Shown: positions 7,844 through 19,387 of the stretch, in pieces
How positions within the stretch are numbered: the stretch's first letter is position 1
How the letters are laid out: the number at the start of each line of letters is the position of its first letter
Translations under genes and position numbers: made by a program
Source of the DNA: JBDIAG01 sp963835085
GTDB taxonomy: Bacteria > Actinomycetota > Actinomycetes > Actinomycetales > CAWJMD01
Direction of reading: 5' to 3'
NCBI GenBank assembly: GCA_963835085.1
Contig: CAWIED010000001.1
Location: 3,410,001-3,474,000 of the forward strand
DNA: 64,000 nucleotides
The notes under the pieces: generated by a model
Told to the model about the DNA's origin: nothing
Databases searched by the model: none
What the model saw: only the letters and a program-made list of their open reading frames with translations

Positions 7844-9439
7844 TCAGTGGGCTGCCCAGACCGCCTTGGTGCCGTAAAGGACCAGGTTGCCGTCAGGCTG
7901 CAAGTACAGCTTCGCGCCGGAATGGCCGTAAGAATTGCTCGCCCACAACGGTTTGTTCGAAGAGCTGTAGACAACCAGGTTGCCGTCTGCCTGCACCGCG
8001 AACCAGGCGCCCGGGTGGCCGCTGGTGTTCGAGGCCCAGGTGGGCTTCATGGCGGCGCTGTAGAGCACGAGGTTTCCGTCGCCCTGCATGATGAGCTGGA
8101 TGTTGCCGCTCAACGAGCGCTCCGACTGGCCGGCCCGCAGCTGCGTGATGGTGGTCTCGACCCGGGTGGCAGCCCGCTTAGAGGCGCCGAAGGCGTCCCA
8201 CAGCACGTTGCCCTTCGAGTCACGGATCACGAGGTTTCCGTCGTCCTGCAGCTGGATCTTGCGACCGCTGCCGCTCGTGCCGGTGTACCAACGCGCCCGG
8301 TTCGCCTTGTCGTAGATGACGAGATTGCCGTCACTCTGAGCGGCCGCCCACATGCCGGGAATCATGGTGTTGGCGCCCCACACCGGCTTCTTCTGGGCGT
8401 TGTAGGTTACGAGGTTTCCGTCGCCCTGCATGTACATCGTGAACTTGCCGTTGGGCGAGGTCATCGTCTGGCCTGCGCCGAATGATCCGGAGAGCGTCGT
8501 GGCCGCAACTTGCGAGGGAACGGGCGGCGAGGTGTTGTTGTTCGCCCACGATTTGAGCTGAGCGGCCGAACCATTGAAGGCATCGGAGTCGCCGGGGAAA
8601 GGGCCGGTGCTGGAGTACTGCCAGATCGTGTACTTCGACCAGCCGGCCGGAAGGGTCGGCGCCGTTTGGCTGTATCTGGCCACGTGCAGCGGATAGGCCC
8701 CGAAGCCGCTGCTCTTGACGCACTGGTTCCACCAGCTCGTGCTTGTGTAGATGGCCGGGTTGCGGCCGATGAGCTGCCGCGTGGTGGTCACGAAGTCGCT
8801 GATCCAGGACGTGAGCTGGGCCGGCGTCATGTTGTAGCAGGTGTTGCCCATCGAGGCGTAGGGGTTGAACTCGATGTCCAGCAGGGGCGGCAGAGTGATG
8901 CCGTCGGCCGACCAGCCACCGCCGTTGGCCACGAAGTACCGCGCCTGGGCTGCGCCGGAGCTCGAGGGCGGCAGAGCGAAGTGGTACGAGCCGCGGATGA
9001 GGCCCGCCTTCGCCGAACCGGTGTACTGCGACGCCCAGCTCGGGCTCTTGTACGTAAGCCCTTCTGTCGACTTCACATACGCGAACTGGGCGCCCTGACC
9101 GGCCACCGAGCTCCAGTTGATGCCCTGGTTCCAGTTGGAGACGTCGAGGCCCTGCGTGCCCGGCGCCTTCCAGGTGGCGGCCGCGCCCAGAGCCTGCGGG
9201 CCGCGGACGCCCCTGGTGGAGCCCGGCACCCCCACGTTGCCCATCGAGGCACCGTTGGTGCCCTGTTCGGTCTTGAGCATGGCCAATTGGGAAGCTGTCA
9301 GCGTGAGCTCACTGTTCGTGTGGCCCATCTGCGCAGCGTCTTTGGTCGCAGCCTCGCCAGGTGCTGCCTCAGCGGCGCCGAGCACCAACGCGAGGGCCGC
9401 CGAAAGGGCAACAGTCGTCGCCCACAAACGTGTCGTCAT
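7844..9439 (-). CDS. Secreted GH25 lysozyme with C-terminal bulb-type lectin repeats
   Basis: A 531-residue exported muramidase. Residues 1-30 form a signal peptide (basic start, hydrophobic core ALSAALALVLGA, AEA-type cleavage site). Residues ~95-310 are a glycoside hydrolase family 25 domain: it opens with GLDVSNWNQ (Asp99) and carries DIEFNP (Asp188, Glu190), the acidic catalytic residues expected for cleaving the MurNAc-GlcNAc bond. Residues ~320-531 hold tandem bulb-lectin motifs of the QxDGNLVxY type (QGDGNLVTY, SDGNLVIY, DDGNLVIR, QGDGNLVLY, QADGNLVVY, QPDGNLVLY), which bind mannose-like glycans in related proteins. The gene stands alone with a long leader. It may remodel the cell wall or attack other bacteria. 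Confidence 0.88.
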   Translation of the reverse strand: MTTRLWATTVALSAALALVLGAAEAAPGEAATKDAAQMGHTNSELTLTASQLAMLKTEQGTNGASMGNVGVPGSTRGVRGPQALGAAATWKAPGTQGLDVSNWNQGINWSSVAGQGAQFAYVKSTEGLTYKSPSWASQYTGSAKAGLIRGSYHFALPPSSSGAAQARYFVANGGGWSADGITLPPLLDIEFNPYASMGNTCYNMTPAQLTSWISDFVTTTRQLIGRNPAIYTSTSWWNQCVKSSGFGAYPLHVARYSQTAPTLPAGWSKYTIWQYSSTGPFPGDSDAFNGSAAQLKSWANNNTSPPVPSQVAATTLSGSFGAGQTMTSPNGKFTMYMQGDGNLVTYNAQKKPVWGANTMIPGMWAAAQSDGNLVIYDKANRARWYTGTSGSGRKIQLQDDGNLVIRDSKGNVLWDAFGASKRAATRVETTITQLRAGQSERSLSGNIQLIMQGDGNLVLYSAAMKPTWASNTSGHPGAWFAVQADGNLVVYSSSNKPLWASNSYGHSGAKLYLQPDGNLVLYGTKAVWAAH

Positions 9440-9771
9440 CGACGCCTACTCCTATCAGCGGGCAGCATTAAGCCCTTTGACGTCTGGTGGTTTTCAACTT
9501 CTGCCGACAGCGTTACATGGGCGCAGTTCAGCGGTCTTTGGACTGGATTAATTCAGCCCTATGCCAGTACGCGGCTTTAACGACGGTTAGTATTCATAAG
9601 CGCGCCTCAATTCGCCCATAGTAGGGCTATTGGCGCGCACGCCTGCGACGAGAAGGGTCGGGCTTTCACGCAGGGTTGCCGGAAAACCGGCCTTTCCACC
9701 TATTAAACGCCAGCTAGGCCCGAATGGGTGATTCCCAGACGGGCCTGGAGGCGACTCAGCAGGACGGGTGC
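9440..9771 (-). promoter_or_regulatory. Structured leader region upstream of the lysozyme gene
   Basis: These ~330 bases separate the hutI stop from the lysozyme start and contain no gene. A nested inverted repeat at 9600-9638 (outer arms GCGCGCC/GGCGCGC, inner arms GCCC/GGGC) and further GC-rich pairings suggest a structured 5' untranslated region. Actinomycete cell-wall hydrolase genes can be under c-di-AMP (ydaO-type) riboswitch control, but I could not align the conserved core of that riboswitch here. Confidence 0.35.
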
Positions 9772-10959
9772 TCAGTCTCCGAGCTGCAGGCCCGTCGACA
9801 GCGGCACACCCGGGCGGTAGGGCAGGTGCCGGTAGGAAGGTGCGTCGAGCACGGCCAGGTGCGCGCGGGCGCCCACGCCCAGCCGGCCCACGTCCTCGCG
9901 GCGCAGGGCGCGAGCGCCGCCGGCAGTAGCGGCCCACAGGGCCTCCGCGGTGGTCATTCCCATCTCCCGGACGGCGAGCGCGATGCACAGCGGGATCGAC
10001 GAGGAGTATCCGCTCCCGGGGTTGCAGTCGGTGGCCAGCGCCACGGTGACACCGGCGTCGAGCAGCCGTCGGGCGTCGGGGTAGGGCGAGCGGGTCGACC
10101 ATTCGATGGTCGGCAGCAGGGTGGCGACGGTGGACCCACCGGCGAGCGCGTCCACGTCCGCGTCGGTCAGGTGGGTGCAGTGGTCGGCCGAGGCACATCC
10201 GGTCTGCACCGCGAGCTGCACGCCGGGGCCTGCGGAGAGCTGGTTGGCGTGGAGCCGCGGCAGCAGCCCTGCGGCCTTGCCCGCCTCGATCACCGCCCGC
10301 GCCTGGTCGCCGTCGAAGGCGTGGGCGCTGGCGGGTTCGCAGAAGACGTCGATCCATTTGGCGTACGGAGCGCAGGCGGTGAGCATCTCCCCGGTGACGA
10401 GGGCGACGTACTCCTCGGCCCGGCCGTCGAACTCGCGCGGCACCACATGCGCACCCAGATAGGTGGTCTCGGCTGTCACGTCGCCGGCCAATTGCAGCGC
10501 CCGCACTTCGTCGCCCACGGTGAGCCCGTACCCGCTCTTGACCTCGACGGTGGTGGTGCCCTGCCGCAGCATCTCGCGCACCAGGTGCAAAAGACGGTGC
10601 CGCAGTTGCTCATCCGTGGCCGCGCGGGTGGCCGCCACGGTGGTGGCGATGCCCCCGCCGTCGTAGGGTGCGCCCGTCATCCGAGCCTCGAACTCGGCCG
10701 CCCGATCGCCGGCGAACACGAGGTGGGCGTGAGAGTCGACGAAGCCGGGCACTACGGCGCGGCCCTCGTAGTCCAGCCGCTCGTCTGCGGCCGGTGCGTT
10801 GCGGGCCGGGCCTACCCACGTCACGAAGCCGTCCTCGGCCACCAGGGCAGCGTCGCGGACGATGCCAAGCCTCGCTTCGGCAGTGGGCAGAGCACCGCTG
10901 GCCAGAGTCGGGTCGTTGGTGACGAGTTCGCCGATGCCGGTGACGAGGGTGGCGCTCAC
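9772..10959 (-). CDS. hutI: Imidazolonepropionase
   Basis: Hydrolyses imidazolonepropionate to N-formimidoyl-L-glutamate, the third step of histidine breakdown. The 395-residue protein is an amidohydrolase-superfamily barrel with PGFVDSHAHLVFAGDR (first metal histidines), EVKSGYGLT, YLGAHVVP, HANQLS, ASADHCTHL and ATDCNPGS, all typical of HutI. The GTG at 10959 overlaps the TGA of the upstream hutF gene (GTGA) and has GGAG eight bases before it; the longer frame starting at 10974 is less likely. It is the last gene of the four-gene hut operon. Confidence 0.92.
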   Translation of the reverse strand: MSATLVTGIGELVTNDPTLASGALPTAEARLGIVRDAALVAEDGFVTWVGPARNAPAADERLDYEGRAVVPGFVDSHAHLVFAGDRAAEFEARMTGAPYDGGGIATTVAATRAATDEQLRHRLLHLVREMLRQGTTTVEVKSGYGLTVGDEVRALQLAGDVTAETTYLGAHVVPREFDGRAEEYVALVTGEMLTACAPYAKWIDVFCEPASAHAFDGDQARAVIEAGKAAGLLPRLHANQLSAGPGVQLAVQTGCASADHCTHLTDADVDALAGGSTVATLLPTIEWSTRSPYPDARRLLDAGVTVALATDCNPGSGYSSSIPLCIALAVREMGMTTAEALWAATAGGARALRREDVGRLGVGARAHLAVLDAPSYRHLPYRPGVPLSTGLQLGD

Positions 10960-12293
10960 GAGGGGTCGCTCCAAAGGGAAGTGAGAACATCGTCGAGCAG
11001 GTGCCCGACGGAGCCGAGCCGGTGGACGCCGTCCCGGACGACGGGTTCGCCGTCGACGATCACCTCGGTGACGTCGGCTGCGGTGGCGGCCATGACGAGC
11101 TGGCCGGGCTGGGCGCCGGCCGTGCGCGGCGACCGGAGGTCGATCGCCACCAGGTCGGCCCGGGCGCCGACCTCGATCACGCCCGCGTCGTGCCAGCCGA
11201 GGCTGCGGTGGCCCGCACGTGTTGCGGCGTCTACCAACTCGGCCGGCCGGAACGTGCCACGCCGGCCAGAGCGCAGTCGTTCGTGCTCTTCCAGCCGCCG
11301 GGCCTCATCGAGCAGATCGGTGTGCGCGTGCTGGTCGCTGCCCAGGCATAAGGACGAACCGGCTTCCCGCAGCTCAGGAAACGGGCCGATGCCGTCGGCC
11401 AGGTCGGCCTCGGTGGTAGGGCAGGCGCAGGTGATGGTGCGGGTGTCGCCGAGCATCGTGATGTCAGAGGCGGTGAGGTGTGTGGCGTGGACGGCGGTGG
11501 TCGACGGGCCGAGCACTCCGTGCCGGGCGAGCAGTTCCGTTGGGGTGCAACCGTAGTAGGCCAGGGCAGCGTCGTTCTCGGCCGGCTGTTCCGACAGGTG
11601 CACGTGCAGCGGGGCGTCGAGCTCGCGCGCGGCCGCAGCCACGGTCGCCAGTTGATCGGCGGGCACTCCACGTACGGAATGGATGGCCGCTCCACGACGC
11701 GCGTGAGCGTGTTCGTCGAGGTCGAGCGAGCGCACACGGGTGGCCCAGCCAAGCGCGGAGCCATCGCCGAAGCGCACCTGCGGTCCAGTCAGAGGCGTAT
11801 GCCCGTCGGCAGTGAGACCGCCTGCGAGATAACAGGTGTCGAGCAGAGTGATGCGCAAACCAGCCGCTTGTGCGGCGGATACAAGGGCGTAGCTCATGGC
11901 ATTAGGGTCAGCGTAACCAGTGCCATCGCGGTCATGGTGCAGGTAGTGGAACTCCCCCACACACGTGACCCCGGCGGCGGCCATCTCGGCGAACACCGCT
12001 GTGGCCAGCTGGCGGTAGGTATCGGGCTGCAACCGGTCGGCTACCGCGTACATGGCCGTGCGCCAGGTCCAGAAAGTGCCGCCGTCGTCGTGGGTGCGTC
12101 CGCGCAGAGCACGGTGGAAGGCATGCGAGTGCGCGTTGGCGAGGCCGGGCACAGTCAGCCCGGTCAGGCGTTGGGCCGCCTGGGGTTTCGCGGAAGGGCG
12201 TACGTCGGCGAAGCGTCCGCCCTCGATCTCCACGAGGACGTCACGTGCGATACCCGTTGGCAGCCAGGCATATTCGAGCCAGTACCGAATCAT
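10956..12293 (-). CDS. hutF: Formimidoylglutamate deiminase
   Basis: Converts N-formimidoyl-L-glutamate to N-formyl-L-glutamate and ammonia. The 445-residue amidohydrolase has the first metal pair in GLANAHSHAFHRALRG, then GEFHYLHHD, PLHVHLSEQPAEN (metal histidine), AVHATHLT and CLGSDQHAHTD. This order matches HutF rather than guanine or cytosine deaminases. It overlaps the amidohydrolase gene upstream and hutI downstream by four bases each (ATGA and GTGA), so the genes are translationally coupled. Its presence means that this organism uses the deiminase route to formylglutamate rather than direct formimino hydrolysis. Confidence 0.88.
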   Translation of the reverse strand: MIRYWLEYAWLPTGIARDVLVEIEGGRFADVRPSAKPQAAQRLTGLTVPGLANAHSHAFHRALRGRTHDDGGTFWTWRTAMYAVADRLQPDTYRQLATAVFAEMAAAGVTCVGEFHYLHHDRDGTGYADPNAMSYALVSAAQAAGLRITLLDTCYLAGGLTADGHTPLTGPQVRFGDGSALGWATRVRSLDLDEHAHARRGAAIHSVRGVPADQLATVAAAARELDAPLHVHLSEQPAENDAALAYYGCTPTELLARHGVLGPSTTAVHATHLTASDITMLGDTRTITCACPTTEADLADGIGPFPELREAGSSLCLGSDQHAHTDLLDEARRLEEHERLRSGRRGTFRPAELVDAATRAGHRSLGWHDAGVIEVGARADLVAIDLRSPRTAGAQPGQLVMAATAADVTEVIVDGEPVVRDGVHRLGSVGHLLDDVLTSLWSDPS

Positions 12294-13593
12294 GCCGACG
12301 ACCCAGCCAGGTCGGCGATCACGGCCGCCAGAGCGTCGACTCCGGCATGGCAGTCGTCGGCCTCGGCGAACTCGTCGGGCGAGTGTGAGATGCCCGTGGG
12401 ATTGCGCACGAACATCATGGCCGTGGAAACGCCTGCGTTGGCGAGGATTCCGGCATCATGACCAGCGCCGGTGGCGAGAATCGGTGCGGGAGAGCCTGGC
12501 TCGCCGATAAGATTTGCCAGCCGTGCACAAAGCGCACTGTCGAGCGAGGTGACGCCGGTCCAGGACTCTTCCGTAGCCGCCTGCCCCGCAACGCGTTCCA
12601 CCTCCGCTACCACTCGACGCACCGCGGTGAGGTCGTCGCCGCGGGCGTCGAGCCAGGCGGTCACTGCCGATGGAATGGCGTTGACCCCGTTGGGACGCAC
12701 CGCGACCTTGCCCACCGTGGCAACGCAACCGTGCTGCAAGGCCTGCGCGCGAGCGGCTGAGATCACCTGCGCCAGAACGAGCATGGGGTCGTCACGGTCG
12801 ATCAGCCGAGTGGTTCCGGCATGGTCGGCGCGGCCCTGCAGATCGAAGCGCCACCGCCCGTGCGGCCAGATGGACGACCCCACGGCCACGGCCCCATCGG
12901 CAGGGTGATCGGGATCGGCGAGGGCACGACCTTGCTCGACGTGCAGCTCAACGAAAGTGCCAACGCGCCGCAGGGTTTCGTCGTCCGCTCCCAGCTGGCG
13001 CACATCGTGGCCGGCGGCTGTCATAGCCTCGGCCATCGAGGTACCGTCCGCGTCAGTGAGGGCTCGAGCCCGGTCGGCGCCGAGCGCGCCGGTGAGCAGA
13101 CGCGAACCGCCGCAGGCGATTCCGAACCGCGCGCCCTCTTCGTCGCTGAAGCAGGCAATGCCGACCGGGCGACTCGACGAGAACCCTTGGCTCTCAAGGG
13201 CATCCAGCGCGGCAAAGGAAGACACCACGCCGAGCGGGCCGTCGAAGGCCCCGCCGTCGGGCACCGAGTCGAGATGCGAGCCGACCACGAGCCCCGGCCG
13301 TCCCGCGGTAACCGCGGCGTCCGGATCTCCGCGCCAGGCCCAGAGATTGCCCGCGCGGTCGCCCACTACGTCGAGCCCCCGTGACCGGGCCTGACCCGAA
13401 AACCATTCACGCAGAACGGCGTCGGTGCGCGTCCAGGCAAAGCGGCGGTAGCCGCCAGTGTGCGCGTCGCGCCCGACGTCACGCAGCTCGGCCCACAGCC
13501 GATCGAAACTAGCGCGCCCGACGGCGGCGCCGGCCGTTTCCTTCGCAGCTTGGGCCTCAGGGCGTTGGGCGCCGGCGCCGCCGTCGGACGACA

Positions 13594-13594
<1 letters not shown>
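12290..13594 (-). CDS. M20-family amidohydrolase (allantoate amidohydrolase-like), probable N-formylglutamate hydrolase
   Basis: A 434-residue M20/M40 peptidase-type amidohydrolase with the zinc-ligand segments GSHLDSVPDGGAFDGPLG, FSDEEGARFG and HVEQG, and a dimerisation domain with the GRADHAGTT motif. Such proteins are annotated as allantoate amidohydrolases or N-carbamoyl-amino-acid hydrolases. The gene sits inside the hut operon between hutU and hutF, with TGATG and ATGA overlaps, and no hutG gene is visible. I infer that it may remove the formyl group from N-formylglutamate. The same order, hutU, amidohydrolase, hutF and hutI, is known from Streptomyces. The family assignment is solid; the substrate is a hypothesis from context. 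Confidence 0.82.
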
Positions 13595-15255
<1,661 letters not shown>

Positions 15256-15300
15256 GTGGCTATGCCACACCCATCGGGTATGCCGCGCCAAGGGTGTCCG

Positions 15301-15336
15301 AAGGCCCACAGTCTGGGATTCCAGACTGTGGGCCTT
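15301..15336 (-). terminator. Terminator hairpin after the BY-kinase gene
   Basis: A perfect 16-bp stem (arms 15301-15316 and 15321-15336) with a GATT loop lies between the 3' end of the tyrosine autokinase gene and the start of hutU. It has no U-tract. It should separate the polysaccharide transcript from the hut operon. Confidence 0.72.
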
Positions 15337-15376
15337 GGGTGGTTTTCTGGGCTGTTCAGGCAGGTTCCGGGCCGGG

Positions 15377-16993
15377 TCAGCGGCGGGTTGGCAGCACGTC
15401 TCCTGCAGGGTTGAATCGTTCGCTGGGCGCCTGCTGGCCTGGGGTTGCGGTCGGTCGCGTTCCGCTCCCGATGCTCGATGTGGGCCTCCCGGGCGCCGCG
15501 GGGCCGCCCGACTGCCGGGGTGGCTTGACCACTTGTACGCGGGAGCTCCCCGCCCGAGCGGGCTGCGGCTTCGACGACTTGCGACCGCGCAGGGACTTGC
15601 CACGCGGCGTCTTGCCGGCAGGTGACTGCGACGAGTAAGAGTAGGAGTAGCGGTAGTTGTTGTAGCCACCGTTGTTGCTCAACGGCATCCGGTTGAGCAC
15701 GACGCCGAGCACGCGAGCGTCCACCTTCTCCAGGTTGTCGAGCGAGAGCGCGAGGCCCTTGGTATCGACCCGCCCGCTGCCCACGATGACGATGACCCCG
15801 TCGCAACGCTGGGCCAGCACGCTGGCATCGGTCACCGGCAGTAGCGGAGGCGCATCGATGATCACGGCGTCGAAGTCGGCCTCGAGCTTGGTGAGCAGGG
15901 CGTGCATGGCATCGGAGCCGAGCAGTTCGCTGGGGTTGGGCGGCAGAACACCGCTGGCCAGCACGGTCAGACTTCCGGTGCCGGTCTCGCCGCCCCAGGG
16001 CTGGAGCACGTCATCGAGGGTTGCCTCGCCGATGAGAGCTGTGGTGAGCCCGACGCCTCCTTCCAGACCGAGGTAGCTCACGGCCTTGGGGCGCCGGAGG
16101 TCAGCCTCGATAAGGCAGACCCGCGCACCGGCCTCCGCCATGGTGATGGCGAGGTTGACGGAGGTCGACGATTTGCCTTCGCCCGGCAGGGAGGAGGTGA
16201 CCAGGATCGAGGTCGGGTGGTTAGTCGCATCGACGAACTGCAGGTTGGTGCGCACCTGACGCAGCGCTTCGGCGCGGAGGCCGTGTGGGTTCGTGTTGGC
16301 TACTATCGGCTGGTCGGTGGCGTCCTTGTCGAACGGAACTCCTCCCAGATGGGTGGCTTCAGTGACGCCCTTCAGGTCCTCTTCAGTACGGATCCGCGTG
16401 TCGAGCGTCTCGCGCAGCAACCCGATACCGATGCCAATGAGCAACCCGAGAACAGTGCCCAGGGCAAGGTTAAGTGGGATGTTGGGCGAGACCGGTGCTC
16501 TCGGCGTACTAGCGTGCTCGATGATTGTGGCCTTCACCGGGGATGGGCCCGTTGCTGGCCGCTCGAGCTGCCCGATGGCCTGCACTAGGCTCTTCGCCAC
16601 GGCGTCTGCAACGGTCGCCGCCTGCCGAGCCTTGGGGTCAGTAACCGACAGTGTAATGATCACGGTGTCGGTAGGTGCCTGGGCGGTGACCCGCCTCGCG
16701 AGTTGGCCCGAGGTCTCCTTGAGATGCAACTCATCGATCACCGGTTGCAAGACTTGTGGCGAGGTTGCGACGTCGGCGTAAGACTGCACGCGCTGCTGGG
16801 TGAAGCTGCCGCCCTGCATTAGGTCGGCGTTCGTCTGACCGGCCTGCGTGGATACGAATAATCTGGCCTGGGCTTGAAACTGCGGCTTCATGAGGTATGA
16901 GCCCACGCCGCTGGCCGCTAAGCCCAGGGCAAACGCGCAGAGAACGACAATCCAGTGCCGACGCAGCAACCTGATGTAATCGCGAACAGTCAC
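15377..16993 (-). CDS. Polysaccharide co-polymerase/tyrosine autokinase (Wzz-BY-kinase fusion)
   Basis: Controls chain length and export of an extracellular polysaccharide. The 538-residue membrane protein has an N-terminal Wzz domain (MTVRDYIRLLRRHWIV, first helix ~14-33), a periplasmic-side loop, and a second helix ~175-192. The cytoplasmic BY-kinase domain has Walker A SLPGEGKSS (~268-276), Walker A' CLIEADLRRPKA and Walker B AVIIDAPPLLPVTDA. The C-terminal tail holds a tyrosine cluster (NNYRYSYSYS), the usual autophosphorylation site. The GTG at 16993 has a purine-rich GGGAAGAG upstream. A low-molecular-weight tyrosine phosphatase gene at 30208-30801, at the far end of the same locus, is its likely partner. 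Confidence 0.9.
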   Translation of the reverse strand: MTVRDYIRLLRRHWIVVLCAFALGLAASGVGSYLMKPQFQAQARLFVSTQAGQTNADLMQGGSFTQQRVQSYADVATSPQVLQPVIDELHLKETSGQLARRVTAQAPTDTVIITLSVTDPKARQAATVADAVAKSLVQAIGQLERPATGPSPVKATIIEHASTPRAPVSPNIPLNLALGTVLGLLIGIGIGLLRETLDTRIRTEEDLKGVTEATHLGGVPFDKDATDQPIVANTNPHGLRAEALRQVRTNLQFVDATNHPTSILVTSSLPGEGKSSTSVNLAITMAEAGARVCLIEADLRRPKAVSYLGLEGGVGLTTALIGEATLDDVLQPWGGETGTGSLTVLASGVLPPNPSELLGSDAMHALLTKLEADFDAVIIDAPPLLPVTDASVLAQRCDGVIVIVGSGRVDTKGLALSLDNLEKVDARVLGVVLNRMPLSNNGGYNNYRYSYSYSSQSPAGKTPRGKSLRGRKSSKPQPARAGSSRVQVVKPPRQSGGPAAPGRPTSSIGSGTRPTATPGQQAPSERFNPAGDVLPTRR

Positions 16994-17161
16994 AATCTCT
17001 TCCCGCCCAAACTAGATCGTCCAAATTTGTCCTGCTATCGAGGCTAGCTCAGGCGTGACACGATTTCAGCCGAATCACGAACGTGACGATGGTGAGAGTG
17101 CAAGACTGATGACGCTGCACCTGACGCGACTACGCCTGGGCACCCCGGGGAAGGAATCTCA

Positions 17162-19032
17162 TTGAGTAACAAGCAGTTACGGACACTCCGCGCAACGTCA
17201 TTGGGCACCTGGTTCCCCATTGATTCCGCCATCTGGATGATGGCGGTTACGGTGGGTGCCTGGGCTCGATTCGACTTCAATGTGAACTACCTCACTGCCA
17301 GAGTTGCACTTCTCACTTTGGTGGCTCCGCTGGCTGTGCTGATAGCCGGATTGGTGACCGGCCTTTATATGCGGCGGTTCTTGCCGGCTTCGTTCGACGA
17401 GGTTTCGGCCCTAGGCATCAGTAACGTACTCGTATGGGCCATGCTGCAACTGTGCACAGTTTTGGCCCCCTCGACTTTCGCCGCGCGTAGCATACCCTTG
17501 CTGGCAAGCGCCTTCGGACTACTGGGCATGTGGGCAGCGCGCTTCGTGGTTCGAACTCTCGCGAGCCCCGGCCAACAGGGTAAGAGGGTGATCGTCTTTG
17601 GCGCCGGCGTCGCAGGCAGGCAGCTCATCCGGCAGCTGAAAGAAGACCCAACCTCGGCTTACACTCCGGTAGCAGCCCTCGACGACGACCCGAGTAAGCG
17701 CGGCCTGCAGTTGAGCGGCGTGCGAGTACGTGGCGGCCGGCGCGACATTGCCAACCTAGCGGCAGATGCGCGGGCCACGACATTGATCATCGCCATACCG
17801 ACAGCGGATGCTGATCTCATTCGCGAGCTCAAGGTGCGCGCAAACGGCGCAGGGCTACAGGTGCTGATCCTTCCCGCGCTCGACGAGCTAATGAATCGTG
17901 TCGTCGCACCGGGCGATCTACGCGAAATCAATGTGAATGACCTGCTCGGCCGCCAGCCGATCTCGCTCGACGAAAATGCAATCAGGTCGCAAATCGCAGG
18001 CAAGCGCGTGCTGGTGACCGGCGCCGGCGGCTCGATCGGTTCCGAACTCTGTCGCCAGATATATCGATTCGAGCCTGCTGCCCTCGTGATGCTCGACCGA
18101 GACGAGTCGGCGCTACACGCTGTGCAGCTCTCGATCGAGGGTCACGCCATGTTGGATACTGACAACCTTGTCCTGGCCGACATTCGTGATCGTCCCGCAC
18201 TGCATCGAATCTTTAGTTATCACAATCCAGAAATCGTGTTCCACGCGGCGGCACTCAAGCACTTGCCTCTGCTGGAGCGGCATCCGATTGAGAACTCTGG
18301 AAGTCGAACGTCGTGGGCACCGGGAACGTACTTGAGGCAGCCGCCGCCGCTGGTGTGCAAACCTTCGTCAACATATCTACTGACAAGGCAGCCGACCCAA
18401 CCAGCGTACTGGGCTACAGCAAACGGCTTGCCGAACGACTTACTTCAGCCATGGCAAACCATGCAGCAGGGACATATGTTTCGGTTCGATTTGGCAACGT
18501 GCTTGGATCTCGGGGGTCAGTTCTAACTACCTTCGAGACGCAGATCCGCACTGGAGGGCCTGTAACGGTGACTCACCCCGATGTCACTCGCTACTTCATG
18601 ACGATCTCCGAGGCCTGCCAACTTGTGCTCCAGGCCTCATGCATCGGCAAAGACGGTGAAGTGATGATTCTCGACATGGGAGAACCAATCAAGATCCTCG
18701 ATGTGGCTAAGACCCTTATCGAGAACTCTGGAAATACGGACCTCCAGATTGTGTTCACAGGGCTACGCGAAGGCGAAAAGATGCATGAGGAACTCTTCGG
18801 AAGCCGTGAAAAGTGCAACGAGAAACGTCGACACCGCCTACTTTCGCATGCCGTAGTTCCAGCATTAGATCTGCACCCTATAGCAGATCAAGGACGTCGG
18901 TTCTCGCACCACGGAGAAGCCTTCAACTTCATGCGTGAGACAGCATTAGAGGCCGTCTCTAATCGTCAAACCCAGTTTGGATTACCAACCCAACGGACTG
19001 ATGAGCAGACCGGCTTCCTATCAATAACGTAA
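17162..19032 (+). pseudogene. Nucleotide-sugar 4,6-dehydratase, FlaA1/CapD/PglF family, single-base frameshift
   Basis: A membrane-anchored dehydratase expected to convert UDP-GlcNAc to the UDP-4-keto-6-deoxy sugar. The TTG at 17162 follows a good AAGGAA site. The first frame has four N-terminal membrane helices, a Rossmann domain (VIVFGAGVAGRQLI) and the start of the catalytic SDR domain (VLVTGAGGSIGSELC, HAAALKHLPLLERHPIE). At ~18290-18300 the reading frame shifts by one base. The remainder continues in another frame as SNVVGTGNVLEAAAAAG, FVNISTDKAADPTS (catalytic Asp-Lys) and VRFGNVLGSRGSV. Adding one base gives 624 codons, a normal length. Either the gene was inactivated recently or this is a sequencing error. 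Locus partners are the PglE, PglD and PglC homologues at 27.4-29.9 kb. Confidence 0.85.
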
Positions 19033-19387
19033 AGCACGCCGAATTGTCCAATCACTGATGCTTCACTACCTAGAGGATTGGGCTTGCGATAAGCACAGGC
19101 CATGAAATTACATGAATTTGATTCACCGCGGAGCGCTTCTCGTCACCGCACTTCGCGATCACAATCAAGACACCGCTATACATGATACGAAGTGATCACT
19201 AGCGGACATCCTCAACCATCTGCGCACAGCCTAGGTTGGGTGTTGCCGCAACATCCACACAGGGGCGATCTGACTCATACAACAAAGTGCTCAAGCCTCC
19301 TTACACCTTTTGAAAGTTCCACCGGGAGTATGGGTTTTGCTTCGCGGACATACTCAATCGCACATTCTTCGACAGTTCGGGTCTCAT
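19033..19387. other. Intergenic region, no gene seen
   Basis: About 350 bases between the dehydratase and the flippase. The frames here are short and do not resemble known proteins. The base composition is AT-richer than the flanking chromosome. Confidence 0.4.

Noticed and set aside
9440..9771. c-di-GMP or c-di-AMP riboswitch upstream of the lysozyme gene
   Set aside because: Hairpins are present, but I could not place the conserved core of either riboswitch class; kept only as an unassigned structured leader.
9724..11556. 610-codon plus-strand frame opposite hutI and hutF
   Set aside because: It spans two well-supported genes on the other strand and resembles no protein family.
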